Origin: Streptomyces durmitorensis
Lineage (GTDB): Bacteria; Actinomycetota; Actinomycetes; Streptomycetales; Streptomycetaceae
DNA length: 64,000 nt
NCBI RefSeq assembly: GCF_023498005.1
Contig: NZ_CP097289.1
Span: 6,758,001 to 6,822,000 of the forward strand
Reading direction: 5' to 3'
Of the stretch, positions 52,879 to 61,041 are shown piece by piece; positions within the stretch are counted from its first letter, which is position 1, and every line of letters starts with the position of its first letter. The notes beneath the pieces are model-generated. The model did no database searches, had not been told where the DNA came from, and worked only from the letters and a program-made list of their open reading frames with translations. Both the position numbers and the translations under genes were made by a program.

Positions 52879-53943
52879 ATGAGCGCTGTGACCCCCGCAG
52901 GAGGCAATACCGCGGCGGCCCGTTCCTGGCCGGGTGTGCTGAACGGCCTGCTCGACGGGACCGACCAGAGCGCCGACGACACGGCCTGGGCGATGGACCG
53001 CATCATGCGGGGCGAGGCCACCGACGCGCAGATCGCCGGCTTCGTCGTGGCGCTGCGGGCCAAGGGCGAGACCGTGGAGGAGATCTCCGGTCTCGTACGC
53101 ACCATGTACGAGCACGCCAACGTGATCGAGGTGCCGGGGCGGACCGTCGACATCGTCGGCACGGGCGGTGACGGTGCCAAGACCGTCAACATCTCCACGA
53201 TGTCCGCGATCGTCATCGCCGGCGCGGGCGCGAAGGTCGTCAAGCACGGCAACCGCGCCGCGTCGTCGGCCAGCGGCGCCTCCGACGTGCTGGAGAAGCT
53301 CGGCGTGAATCTTGAGCTCACCCCGCGGCGGGTCGTCGAGGTCGCGGAGGAGGCGGGGATCACCTTCTGCTTCGCGGTGAAGTTCCACCCGGCGCTGCGG
53401 TACGCGGGCGGTGCGCGCAGCCAGTTGGGGATCAGGACCGTGTTCAACCTCCTGGGTCCGCTGACGAACCCGGCCCGGGTGCGCTCCCAGGCCGTCGGTG
53501 TGGCCGACGCGCGGATGGCGCCGATCGTGGCCGGGGTCTTCGCCGAGCGCGGGCACTCCTCCCTCGTCTTCCGCGGTGACGACGGCCTCGACGAGCTGAC
53601 GACCACGTCGACCTCCCGGGTCTGGGTCGTGCGGGACGGCGCCGTGCGCGAGGAGTCCTTCGACCCGCGCGACGTCGGCATCGACCTCGTCCCCGTGGAG
53701 GCGCTGCGGGGCGCCGACGCCTCGTACAACGCCGAGGTGGCGCTGCGCCTCCTGGACGGCGAGACCGGGCCCGTGCGGGACGCGGTGCTGCTCAACTCGG
53801 CGGCGGCCCTGGTGGCCCTCTCGCCGGGCGAGGGGAGCCTCGTGGAGCAGATCCGCGCGGGCATCGCGCAGGCGGCCGAGTCGATCGACTCCGGGGCCGC
53901 GAAGAAGGCCCTTGAGCGCTGGGTGTCGGCCAGCAACAGGTGA
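52879..53943 (+). CDS. trpD: Anthranilate phosphoribosyltransferase
   Basis: 354 residues from ATG 52879 (CCCAGGAGCGGCT upstream). It makes phosphoribosyl anthranilate from anthranilate and PRPP. Family marks: [49 protein letters not shown], the PRPP and anthranilate sites, and [30 protein letters not shown]. Not clustered with other trp genes. The region after it, to the riboswitch at 54016, is short and holds no gene. Confidence 0.95.
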   Translation: MSAVTPAGGNTAAARSWPGVLNGLLDGTDQSADDTAWAMDRIMRGEATDAQIAGFVVALRAKGETVEEISGLVRTMYEHANVIEVPGRTVDIVGTGGDGAKTVNISTMSAIVIAGAGAKVVKHGNRAASSASGASDVLEKLGVNLELTPRRVVEVAEEAGITFCFAVKFHPALRYAGGARSQLGIRTVFNLLGPLTNPARVRSQAVGVADARMAPIVAGVFAERGHSSLVFRGDDGLDELTTTSTSRVWVVRDGAVREESFDPRDVGIDLVPVEALRGADASYNAEVALRLLDGETGPVRDAVLLNSAAALVALSPGEGSLVEQIRAGIAQAAESIDSGAAKKALERWVSASNR

Positions 53944-54015
53944 ATGTGGTGCCCACCGCAGTCCGGATCCCGGACTGCGGTGGGCACCGGGAAGATCGTG
54001 TGGCAAGATGCTGCG

Positions 54016-54120
54016 CAGGTCATGAGTGACAGCGATTAGGCCCCGGCTCGCTGTCCGGCAACCCTCCGTCCGTGGCGGGGTGCCCCGGGTGAAGACCAGG
54101 CCGTGGACAGCAAGGTCCAT
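54016..54120 (+). ncRNA. SAM-IV-type riboswitch aptamer
   Basis: GGTCATGAGTGACAGCG (from 54018), GGCCCCGGC, CGCTGTCCGGCAACCCTCC, GGCGGGGTGCCCCGGGTGAAGACC follows the SAM-IV consensus that I remember from actinomycetes. The closing helix is GGTC (54018-54021) with GACC (54094-54097); ACAGCG pairs with CGCTGT. It binds S-adenosylmethionine. Downstream lie a probable expression platform, a short ORF and a cysteine desulfurase-like gene, consistent with sulfur control. A covariance-model search would settle the class (SAM-IV against SAM-I). Confidence 0.88.
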
Positions 54121-54167
54121 GGCAAGCGCGGACCCCTGCGAACCCTGGGGTCCTGGTCCTCAAGGGA
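54114..54167 (+). promoter_or_regulatory. Probable expression platform with mutually exclusive helices
   Basis: GGTCC (54114-54118) can pair with GGACC (54130-54134). The same GGACCCC (54130-54136) can instead pair with GGGGTCC (54147-54153) over a 10-nt loop. CCCT (54143-54146), inside that loop, is complementary to AGGG (54163-54166), the ribosome site of the six-codon ORF. These alternatives form a simple translational switch. The pairing is by inspection only. Confidence 0.55.
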
Positions 54168-54175
54168 GCAGTCTC

Positions 54176-54196
54176 GTGAGCAAGCGAATGCGATAG
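54176..54196 (+). CDS. Six-codon upstream ORF (VSKRMR)
   Basis: GTG AGC AAG CGA ATG CGA TAG, preceded by AAGGGAG with 7-base spacing, the best ribosome site in the leader. It encodes a basic hexapeptide and ends about 100 bases before the enzyme start. It is too short to be a functional protein in the usual sense and may be a regulatory leader. It could also be a chance ORF. Confidence 0.4.
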   Translation: MSKRMR

Positions 54197-54236
54197 GGCT
54201 TTCCGGCCCCTTTTCCGCACCCCCTTTTCTCTTCAT

Positions 54237-54268
54237 CACTGCAGCGCCGTGACGGCGCCCTTGCAGTG
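54237..54268 (+). promoter_or_regulatory. Leader hairpin just before the desulfurase-like gene
   Basis: CACTGCA pairs with TGCAGTG and inside it GCGCCG with CGGCGC around TGA, giving a two-part stem with a 3-base bulge, 31 bp before the ATG at 54299. May be an attenuator or protect the ribosome site; it has no T-run. Confidence 0.5.
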
Positions 54269-54298
54269 AACTCGCCTGCCTTCCCACGGGAGTTCGCC

Positions 54299-55705
54299 AT
54301 GTCCGCACGCATCGTCGCCACCACCACCGACTCCGCCGCCGCCTCCGCCGAGTCCGCCGACCCCTGCTGTGCCGCGCCGCTGCCGGTGCTCGGCCGTGAC
54401 GTCACCGTGCCGCTCGTCACCGGCGGCGAGGTGACCTACGCGGCGCTCGACTACGCGGCGAGCGCCCCCGCGCTGCAGCGGGTGTGGGACGACGTGGCCG
54501 CGTACGCGCCGTACTACGGCAGCGTGCACCGCGGTGCCGGGTACCTCTCGCAGCTCTCCACCGACCTCTTCGAGAACAGCCGGGTCACCGTCGCCGAGTT
54601 CCTCGGCTGCCGCGAGGACGACCAGGTCGTCTTCACGCGCTCGACCACCGACTCGCTGAATCTGCTTGCCGCGGCCCTCCCGGCCGACTGCCAGGTCTTC
54701 GTCTTCGAGACCGAGCACCACGCCTCGCTCCTGCCCTGGCGCGACGCCCGCGTGACGTACCTGAACGCGCCGCGCACCCCCGACCAGGCCGTCGCCACCC
54801 TGGAGCGCGCCCTCGCCGACCGCGACCCCTACGGGCCCGCCCTGGTCTGCGTGACCGGCGCGTCGAACGTCACCGGTGAGCTGTGGCCGGTCAAGGAGCT
54901 GGCCGCCGCGGCCCACGCGCACGGCGCCCGCATCGTCCTGGACGCCGCGCAGCTCGCGCCCCACCACCCGGTCTCCATCAGCGAGTTGGACGTCGACTGG
55001 GTCGCGTTCTCCGGCCACAAGCTGTACGCGCCCTTCGGCTCGGGCGTCCTCGCGGGCCGCTCCGACTGGCTGCGGGCCGCCGAGCCGTACCTCGCGGGCG
55101 GCGGCGCCTCGCGGAAGGTCGCGCGGCGCAGCGACGGCGGCGTGGACGTCGAGTGGCACGACACCGCCGCGCGGCACGAGGCCGGTTCGCCGAACGTCAT
55201 CGGCGTGTACTCGATCGCCTCCGCCTGCAAGGCGCTGACCGAGGCGGGCTTCGACGAGCTCGTCGCCCGTGAGCGCCACCTCATCGCGAAGGTGCGCGAG
55301 GGCCTCGCCGACGTGCCCGCCGTGAAGGTGCTCTCGCTCTTCGGCGACGACGCGCCGCGCGTCGGCGTCATCTCCTTCGTCGTCGAGGGCTGGAACAGCT
55401 CGCACTTCGCCGCCGCGCTCTCCGCCGAGTACGGCATCGGCGTACGCGACGGTCTCTTCTGCGCCCACCCGCTGGTGCGCACCCTGCTCGGCAGCGACCC
55501 GCAGACCCAGGGCGAGTGCGGTGCCCCCGAGGCCGCGCCCGGCGAGAAGTCCCTGAACGCCATCCGCGTCAGCTTCGGCGCGGGCACCCCGGACGAGCAC
55601 GTGGAGCGCTTCGTGCGCGCCGTCAAGGAGCTCGTGGCGGACGGCGCGCGCTGGAACTACCGCACGGAGGACGGGCGTTGCGTCCCGGACACCACGGCCG
55701 CCTGA
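54299..55705 (+). CDS. Class V PLP enzyme, cysteine desulfurase-like (riboswitch-controlled)
   Basis: 468 residues from ATG 54299 with GGGAG 8 bases upstream. Aminotransferase class V fold of the SufS/NifS kind: YAALDYAASAPALQRVWDDV, YYGSVHRGAGYLSQLSTDLFENSR, VVFTRSTTDSLNLLA, ETEHHASLLPWR, VTGASNVTGE, VLDAAQLAPHHPV and the PLP Lys in AFSGHKLYAPFGSGVLAG. A candidate sulfur-handling Cys is in GVRDGLFCAHPLV. It may release sulfur from cysteine or act on a related sulfur amino acid. A SAM riboswitch upstream places it in methionine/cysteine metabolism. 3' end overlaps the convergent glycerate kinase by 49 bp. Confidence 0.85.
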   Translation: MSARIVATTTDSAAASAESADPCCAAPLPVLGRDVTVPLVTGGEVTYAALDYAASAPALQRVWDDVAAYAPYYGSVHRGAGYLSQLSTDLFENSRVTVAEFLGCREDDQVVFTRSTTDSLNLLAAALPADCQVFVFETEHHASLLPWRDARVTYLNAPRTPDQAVATLERALADRDPYGPALVCVTGASNVTGELWPVKELAAAAHAHGARIVLDAAQLAPHHPVSISELDVDWVAFSGHKLYAPFGSGVLAGRSDWLRAAEPYLAGGGASRKVARRSDGGVDVEWHDTAARHEAGSPNVIGVYSIASACKALTEAGFDELVARERHLIAKVREGLADVPAVKVLSLFGDDAPRVGVISFVVEGWNSSHFAAALSAEYGIGVRDGLFCAHPLVRTLLGSDPQTQGECGAPEAAPGEKSLNAIRVSFGAGTPDEHVERFVRAVKELVADGARWNYRTEDGRCVPDTTAA

Positions 55706-56865
55706 GCCTTGGGCCTGCCCTTCAGGCGTGAGCCCAGCACGATCATCCGCAGGGCCCGCTCGGTCGCGTCGGTGAGGAATTCGCCGCCCCGGCCGAGCGC
55801 CTCGGTGAGCGAGACCGGCGCGGGCAGGATCGCGCTGTAGGCGTCCACGCCCTCCGCCCGTACGTGGTGCGCGCCCTGGCCGATCGTGCCCGCGAGGACC
55901 AGGACCGGGCGGCCGAACCGCTTGGCGCGCCTGGCTACTTCGGCGGGGATCTTGCCGCGTGGCGTCTGGTGGTCCAGGGCGCCCTCGGCCGTGACGACGA
56001 GGTCGGCGCGGGCCAGGCGTGCGTCCAGGTCCAGGTGGTCGAGCAGGACGTCGAAGCGGGGCAGGAGCTGGGCGCCGAGCGCCGCGAGGCCGGCGCCGAG
56101 ACCGCCGGAGGCACCCGTTCCGGGGCCTTGGGAGAGATCCGCCGTGACGTGCAGGTCGCGGGTCAGGATGTGCGCCCAGTGTTCAAGGGCCGCCGCGAGC
56201 TGTTCGACCTGCGTGGGGGTCGCGCCCTTCTGGGGGCCGAAGACGCGGGCGACGCCGCGCTCGCCGGTCAGGACGTTGAAGGGGTTGCAGGCGACGCGGA
56301 TCTCGGTGTCCTTCAGGCGGGGGTCGAGGCCCGAGGGGTCGATCCGGCTCAGGCGGCCCAACTCCCGCCCGCCGCGCGGCAGTTCCCAGCCGTCCGCGTC
56401 CAGGAGCCGGGCGCCGAGCGCCTGGAGCGCCCCCGCGCCCCCGTCCGACGTACCGGAGTCGCCGCAGCCGACCAGGATGCGGCGTGCGCCCGCGTCGAGT
56501 GCGGCACGGATCAGCTCGCCGACGCCGTACGTCGTGGTGGCGCCCGGGTCGCGCAGATCGCGCGGGACCAGCGAGAGCCCGGCGACCGCGGCCATCTCGA
56601 CGACGGCGGTGCCGGAGGGGAGCAGCGCGAAGTGCGTGCCGATCCGCTGGCCGACGGGACCGGTGGCGGGCAGCGCGACCAGGCGGCCGCCGCCCGTGGT
56701 GGCCAGGGCGCGCGCGGTGCCCTCGCCGCCGTCCACCAGGGGGATCAGGTCGGTCTCGGCGTGCGGGACGACGCGGCGTACCCCTTCGGCGATGGCCTCG
56801 GCCGCGGACTGCGCGGACAGGGACTCCTTGAAGCCGCTGGGGGCGATGGCGAAACGGGTCAGCAT
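55657..56865 (-). CDS. glxK: Glycerate kinase, GlxK/GckA type
   Basis: 402 residues from ATG 56865. It phosphorylates D-glycerate with ATP. Family marks: FAIAPSGFKESLSAQSAAEAIAEGVRRVVP, IPLVDGGEGTARAL, VVEMAAVAGLSLVP, VGCGDSGTSDGGAGALQALGARLLD, FGPQKGATPTQVEQLAAALEHW, GTGASGGLGAGLAAL, VTAEGALDHQTPRGKIPAEVARRAKRFGRPVLVLAGTIG. Probable operon with, or downstream of, the SLC13-type permease gene, with a 43-bp repeat between them. Confidence 0.92.
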   Translation of the reverse strand: MLTRFAIAPSGFKESLSAQSAAEAIAEGVRRVVPHAETDLIPLVDGGEGTARALATTGGGRLVALPATGPVGQRIGTHFALLPSGTAVVEMAAVAGLSLVPRDLRDPGATTTYGVGELIRAALDAGARRILVGCGDSGTSDGGAGALQALGARLLDADGWELPRGGRELGRLSRIDPSGLDPRLKDTEIRVACNPFNVLTGERGVARVFGPQKGATPTQVEQLAAALEHWAHILTRDLHVTADLSQGPGTGASGGLGAGLAALGAQLLPRFDVLLDHLDLDARLARADLVVTAEGALDHQTPRGKIPAEVARRAKRFGRPVLVLAGTIGQGAHHVRAEGVDAYSAILPAPVSLTEALGRGGEFLTDATERALRMIVLGSRLKGRPKAQAAVVSGTQRPSSVR

Positions 56866-56899
56866 GAGGGTCTCCACGGCAGAGGGAACGGATGGGCGA

Positions 56900-56942
56900 G
56901 GGGGAGCGCCCCGAAGGGGCGCGGGGAACGGCGCGACCAGCC
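56900..56942. repeat. 43-bp extragenic palindrome, copy 2
   Basis: Starts GGGGGAGCGCCCCGAAGG and ends GCGCGACCAGCC, matching 43080-43122 in all but a few positions; here GCGCCCC-GAA-GGGGCGC is a perfect stem. It lies between the glycerate kinase and SLC13-type genes. Confidence 0.85.
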
Positions 56943-56978
56943 CCCACCGGCCCCGCAGATGACGTTCCAGCACAGCGC

Positions 56979-58391
56979 TCAGCGAACGGGCACGCCGAGC
57001 AGCGGCCAGAGCGCGACGGCGAAGAGCAGGACGAGCGCGGCGGTCAGCGGCGCCAGGACCGCGGAGAGGCGCAGCAGGTCGCGCGGGGCGTAGGTGGGGG
57101 TGCCGGGAATGTCGGCGAAGAGCGTGACGGGCTTCGCGGACGCGGGCAGGGTGTGGCAGAAGCCGGCGGCCGCCGTGGAGGCCAGGGCGGCCGCGACCGG
57201 GTTGACGCCCGCGCCGACGGCCGCCGCGACGACCAGCGGGACCAGGACGGAGGAGCGGGCCGAGCGGGACTGCAGGATCAGGTGCGCGGCCGTGCTGACC
57301 GCCACGACGACGGTCAGGAAGAGCCAGGGCGGCACATCCAGCGGGACCCCGCCCACCAGCCACTTCGCCGCCCCCGATTCGGCGAGCGCGACACCCATCG
57401 CCATGGTCGCGGCCATGAAGAGCAGCAGCGACCACGGCACCGTCTTCAGGGCGTCCTTCAGACGTACGGTGCCAAGAGCGGGGGAGGAGGCGACGACCGC
57501 GCCGATCAACGCGACGACGGCGGGCGGCACTTGGTGGAGCGGCTCGCTGCACCAGAGGGCGACGACCGTGGCGAGCAGGAGGGCGCAGCGGGTCTCGGCG
57601 GGCTCCCAGGCTCCGGTCACCGGCTGCTCGCTGTGCTCCTGGAGCTGCTCGACAGTGATGTGGACCGGGCCCTTGCGGTCGGCCCGCCGTGTCGTCGTCA
57701 ACAGGACGGTCTCCGCCGCCAGATGGGACGAGGCGATGGCGAGCGGCAGGCCGAGCAGCATCCACTGCGTGAAGCCGATCCGCTCCCCGGTGGCCTCCCA
57801 CAGCACGGACACCGTGATCAGATGCGCGCCCGCGCCGATGAGGGTCGCGACCGCGGAGAGCAGGATGACGGTCGGGAAGAGCAGGGCGAGCATCACCACC
57901 AGGCGCCTGCGGTCGGCCAGGACCTTGGCGAGGGCGAGGAAGACGGGCAGGGCGAGCGCGGCGCGGCCCGACGTGGCGGGCACCGCGAAGGCCGTGACGA
58001 CCAGGGCGGCCGTCGTCAGATGCGTCAACTGCCGTACGCTGCGCGCCCCGCTGACGAGGAAGGCCGCGGCCCGGCCCGCGAGTCCGCTGCGGGCCACCGC
58101 GGCCGCGAGCACGAAGGCGCAGATCAGCAGCCAGACGGTCTCGTCACCGAGGGTGCCGAAGAGCGTGTCGCTGCTGATCACCCCGGTCGCGGTGAGCGCG
58201 AGTCCGGCGCCGAGCGCGATGTACGTGTCGTCGATCGGCGTACCGATCCACGCACAGGTGGCGAGCGCGAACACGGCGAGGGTGAGCCGCGCGTCTGAGC
58301 TCAGGCCGGGGAAGTTGCCGGGCACCACCAGCAGCGCGCACAGGCTCAGCGCGATGCACAGGGTGATGGCTTGGCGGGGATTCAGGGTCAC
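56979..58391 (-). CDS. SLC13/DASS-type anion permease
   Basis: 470 residues from GTG 58391, about 12 membrane segments. AWIGTPIDDTYIALGAGLALTATGVIS, VWLLICAFVLAAAVARSGLAGRAA, LTTAALVVTAFAVPATSGRAALALPVFLAL (the SxT-like motif of the family) and the inverted-repeat counterpart ASTAAAGFCHTLPASAKPVTLF. Sodium-coupled uptake of di- or tricarboxylates or sulfate is usual for the family. The neighbouring glycerate kinase hints at a small organic acid. Charged segment in the centre (TTRRADRKGPVHITVEQLQEHSEQP) is a large cytoplasmic loop. Confidence 0.82.
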   Translation of the reverse strand: MTLNPRQAITLCIALSLCALLVVPGNFPGLSSDARLTLAVFALATCAWIGTPIDDTYIALGAGLALTATGVISSDTLFGTLGDETVWLLICAFVLAAAVARSGLAGRAAAFLVSGARSVRQLTHLTTAALVVTAFAVPATSGRAALALPVFLALAKVLADRRRLVVMLALLFPTVILLSAVATLIGAGAHLITVSVLWEATGERIGFTQWMLLGLPLAIASSHLAAETVLLTTTRRADRKGPVHITVEQLQEHSEQPVTGAWEPAETRCALLLATVVALWCSEPLHQVPPAVVALIGAVVASSPALGTVRLKDALKTVPWSLLLFMAATMAMGVALAESGAAKWLVGGVPLDVPPWLFLTVVVAVSTAAHLILQSRSARSSVLVPLVVAAAVGAGVNPVAAALASTAAAGFCHTLPASAKPVTLFADIPGTPTYAPRDLLRLSAVLAPLTAALVLLFAVALWPLLGVPVR

Positions 58392-58466
58392 ACGAGAAGC
58401 CTCGGGCCCGGCCGTGAGCCCTCAATGAGCCCTGGATGAAAGGAAATTCACCCGGGAGGCCACACC

Positions 58467-59132
58467 TCACCCCGGTAGGCGGTACCCCATCCCGCGTACC
58501 GTCTCCACGCGCTGCGCGCCCAGCTTCTTGCGCAGCGCCCGTACGTACACGTCGACGATGTTGGACCCGGGGTCGAAGTCGTAGCCCCACACGTGCGACA
58601 GGATCTGCTCCCGCGAGAGCACCTGGCCCGGATGGCGCAGGAAGAGTTCGAGCAGCACGAACTCACGTGCCGTCAGATCCACCGTCCGCTCGCCCGAACG
58701 CGCCCTGCGCGTGCGCAGATCCAGCGAGAGCTCCCCGCTGCGCAGCACCGTCACCTCCGGCGCCCGCGCGGCCGTGCGCAGCCGCAGGCGCACCCGCGCG
58801 AGCAGCTCCTCGAAGCGGAACGGCTTGGTCATCCAGTCGTCGGCGCCGCCTTCGAGGCCCGCCACCGTGTCCCGTACCGAGTCGCGTGCCGTGAGCACGA
58901 TGACCGGTGTGGACACGCGGGCCTCGCGCAACTGCCGCAGGACCGTGAAGCCGTCCTTGCCCGGAAGGCCGATGTCCAGGACGACCAGGTCGAAGCTGCC
59001 GGTCAGGGCGTAGTCGTAGGCCGCTTCGCCGTCGCCGACGACGCTGGTGGTGAAGCCGTTGGAGCGCAGGCCCTTCTCGACGAAGGAGGCGATGCGCTCC
59101 TCGTCCTCGACGATGAGAATCCGGTTGTTCAT
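58467..59132 (-). CDS. Response regulator, OmpR/PhoB family
   Basis: 221 residues from ATG 59132. Receiver with DEE at 10-12 and phospho-acceptor Asp53 in LVVLDIGLPGKDG, then Thr in VLTARD and Lys in MTKPF; DNA-binding winged helix at the C-terminus (LTAREFVLLELFLRHPGQVLSREQILSHVWGYDFDPGSNIVDVYVRALRKKLG...VRGMGYRL). Translation is coupled to the kinase gene upstream by an ATGA overlap. Confidence 0.95.
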   Translation of the reverse strand: MNNRILIVEDEERIASFVEKGLRSNGFTTSVVGDGEAAYDYALTGSFDLVVLDIGLPGKDGFTVLRQLREARVSTPVIVLTARDSVRDTVAGLEGGADDWMTKPFRFEELLARVRLRLRTAARAPEVTVLRSGELSLDLRTRRARSGERTVDLTAREFVLLELFLRHPGQVLSREQILSHVWGYDFDPGSNIVDVYVRALRKKLGAQRVETVRGMGYRLPG

Positions 59133-60580
59133 GGCTGTCCTGGCTCCTGTTCCCGCAGTACGAGTACGAAGGTGGCGCCGCCGGAGCCCGACGCCGTGGG
59201 CCGCAGTTCGACCCGGCCGCCGTGCCCTTCGGCGATCGCCCGCACGATGGCGAGGCCGAGTCCGGCGCCGGTGGCGCGGGCGCCGCGGCGTGCGGTGCCG
59301 CGCCGGAACCGCTCGAAGATCACCGCGGCGTCCTGCGCCTGGACGCCGGGCCCGCTGTCGGCCACGTACAGCTCGATCCGGCCCGCCGTGCTGCGCGAGC
59401 CGATGCCGATGCGCTGGCCGGGGACCGTGTGCTGGACGGCGTTCTGGGCGAGCTGCACCATCGCCTGGGTGATGCGCTGGGGGTCGAGGGCGCTCTCGCC
59501 GTCGGCCACTTCGGCCAGCTTCCAGTCGCGGTCGCCGAGCGCCCGCGCCTTGACGAAGACGTCCGCGGTCAGCTCGGCGAGCTGGACCGGCTCCGGGGTG
59601 ACGAAGTCGGGGCGTTCGGCCTTGGCGAGGAGAAGGAGGTCCTCGACGATGCGGCTCATCCGGTCGAGTTCCTCCATCACGATCCGGACGGTCTCCTCGC
59701 GCTCGCCCGGATCGTCGCCCATCAGCTCCAGATGGCCGCGCACGATGGTGATGGGTGTGCGCAGCTCGTGCCCGGCGTCGTCGACGAACTCGCGCTGCGC
59801 GGCGAACGCGCGCTCCAGACGGTCGAGCATGCCGTTGAACGTCTCGGCGAGCGCGGCGATGTCGTCCCGCCCCTGGACGGGGATGCGCTGGGTCAGATCC
59901 TGTTCGGTGAGCTGAGCGGCGGTCGTGCGCACCAGGCGTACGGGCTTGAGGATGCGCCCGGCGACGGCCCAGCCGATGCCCGTCGTCATCAGGAGCGCGA
60001 CCCCGGAGATGGCGAGCAGCATGGTGAACACGTCGCCCGCCTTGGCCTGTTCGCCCGCCGGATGGAAGGCCACGACGAACGCCGCCGCCGGATGTCCCGC
60101 GCTCGCCGCGATCTCCACCTTCGCCCAGCGGACCTCGCCGCGGTCGCGGTGCAGCGTGCCGGTCGCGTCCGGGGACTCGAAGACCGTGCGCAGGGCGGCG
60201 GTGTCCTCGGCGAGCGGATGGCCGATCCGCGTCTCGCGTGACTGCTCCTTCTTCGCGGGCGCCTTGCCGGGGCGGCCGACCAGGCCGAGGAGTTCCTCGT
60301 CGGGGTCGGCGTACTGCCGGGACAGGAAGAGCCGCAGGAGGGGGTCGGGCGCGGTGAACTTCTCGCCCGTGTGCGGGTCGACCCCTTCGCGGGCGAGGTT
60401 GGTGAACTCCGCGGTCTCCTGCGCGAGCAGCCGGTCGATGCGGTGGTCGACATCGCGCAGCAGGACGGAGCGCGTGGTGGCCGCGACGGCGGTGAGCGCG
60501 ACGGTCATCACCACGAGCAGCCAGAGCAGGATGCGGACACGGGCGGATATCCAGCGGTGCGGGCGCTCAGCCGTCGTCAC
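59129..60580 (-). CDS. Sensor histidine kinase (HAMP, HisKA, HATPase)
   Basis: 483 residues from GTG 60580, which overlaps the small upstream gene by 14 nt; the longer start at 60643 would add a Thr-rich stretch that is the shifted reading of that gene's acidic tail. Two membrane helices (about 10-35 and 180-205) frame an extracytoplasmic sensor domain; then HAMP, the H-box FVDDAGHELRTPITIVRGHLE and an HATPase with LAQNAVQHT, VADSGPGV and GAGLGLAIVRAIAEGHGG. Cognate regulator is downstream. Confidence 0.92.
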   Translation of the reverse strand: MTTAERPHRWISARVRILLWLLVVMTVALTAVAATTRSVLLRDVDHRIDRLLAQETAEFTNLAREGVDPHTGEKFTAPDPLLRLFLSRQYADPDEELLGLVGRPGKAPAKKEQSRETRIGHPLAEDTAALRTVFESPDATGTLHRDRGEVRWAKVEIAASAGHPAAAFVVAFHPAGEQAKAGDVFTMLLAISGVALLMTTGIGWAVAGRILKPVRLVRTTAAQLTEQDLTQRIPVQGRDDIAALAETFNGMLDRLERAFAAQREFVDDAGHELRTPITIVRGHLELMGDDPGEREETVRIVMEELDRMSRIVEDLLLLAKAERPDFVTPEPVQLAELTADVFVKARALGDRDWKLAEVADGESALDPQRITQAMVQLAQNAVQHTVPGQRIGIGSRSTAGRIELYVADSGPGVQAQDAAVIFERFRRGTARRGARATGAGLGLAIVRAIAEGHGGRVELRPTASGSGGATFVLVLREQEPGQP

Positions 60581-60911
60581 CAGGGCCGTCGTCGTCGTTG
60601 TCGCCCTGGCCGCTGCCTTCGTTGCCGTCGTCGTCGTTGTCATCGCCCGAGGAATTCTCGCTCACCGGCGGCGGGGACACCGTCTCGTCGCTCGGCGTCG
60701 GCCGGGGGGTGGTGGGCTTCGAGGACGGTGAGGAGGGCGATGACGGCGATGACGGTGATGACGACGAGGACGGCGAGCCGCTCTCCAGCTCCACCTTGGG
60801 CGGGGCCTTGGGAGGCTCGGGGCTGTCGGTCAGGGCGTAGCTGGTCGCGGCGATGCCGAGCGGGATCGCCACGACGGCGGCCAGGGCCGCCATGCGGTGG
60901 GAGAAGACCAT
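60567..60911 (-). CDS. Small secreted or anchored Ser-rich, acidic-tailed protein
   Basis: 114 residues from ATG 60911 (ATG 60893 also possible). An N-terminal hydrophobic segment (MAALAAVVAIPLGIAATSYAL) works as signal peptide or anchor, followed by a Pro/Ser stretch of SPSS repeats and an extremely acidic Asp/Gly/Asn tail (GDDNDDDGNEGSGQGDNDDDG). The tail looks suited to binding cations such as calcium. First gene of the kinase/regulator operon, overlapping the kinase start, so it may be a sensor-interacting accessory protein. No family recognised. Confidence 0.7.
   Translation of the reverse strand: MVFSHRMAALAAVVAIPLGIAATSYALTDSPEPPKAPPKVELESGSPSSSSSPSSPSSPSSPSSKPTTPRPTPSDETVSPPPVSENSSGDDNDDDGNEGSGQGDNDDDGPGDDG
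60718..60790. repeat. Short tandem repeats encoding SPSS units
   Basis: Triplet and 9-bp repeats built from GATGACGGC/GACGGCGAT-type units in the middle of the small secreted protein gene encode repeated Ser-Pro-Ser-Ser on the minus strand. Confidence 0.6.
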
Positions 60912-60986
60912 GCGTGCGAGCGTGCTGGGCGCAGTGCGTGAGCAGCATGAGCCGCAGATGAAGAAACCCTCATCCGGCGGCTGGGC

Positions 60987-61041
60987 GCGGACGCCTACGA
61001 GTCGGGCCGGGCGCGGACGCCTAGGAGCGGACGCCTAGGAG
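60987..61041. repeat. 14-bp direct repeats running into the RAM-domain stop codon
   Basis: GCGGACGCCTAGGA occurs at 61013-61026 and 61027-61040, with a diverged copy at 60987-61001 (GCGGACGCCTACGAG). The last copy contains the stop codon of the Lrp-type gene (CTA on the plus strand, 61035-61037). Confidence 0.8.

Noticed and set aside
51019..54120. 1033-codon open frame opposite qcrB and trpD
   Set aside because: It spans two real genes and a terminator on the other strand; no homology features.
60580..60643. Longer start for the histidine kinase (Thr-rich N-terminus)
   Set aside because: The poly-Thr stretch is the shifted reading of the Asp-coding tail of the upstream small gene; GTG 60580 gives a normal kinase N-terminus.
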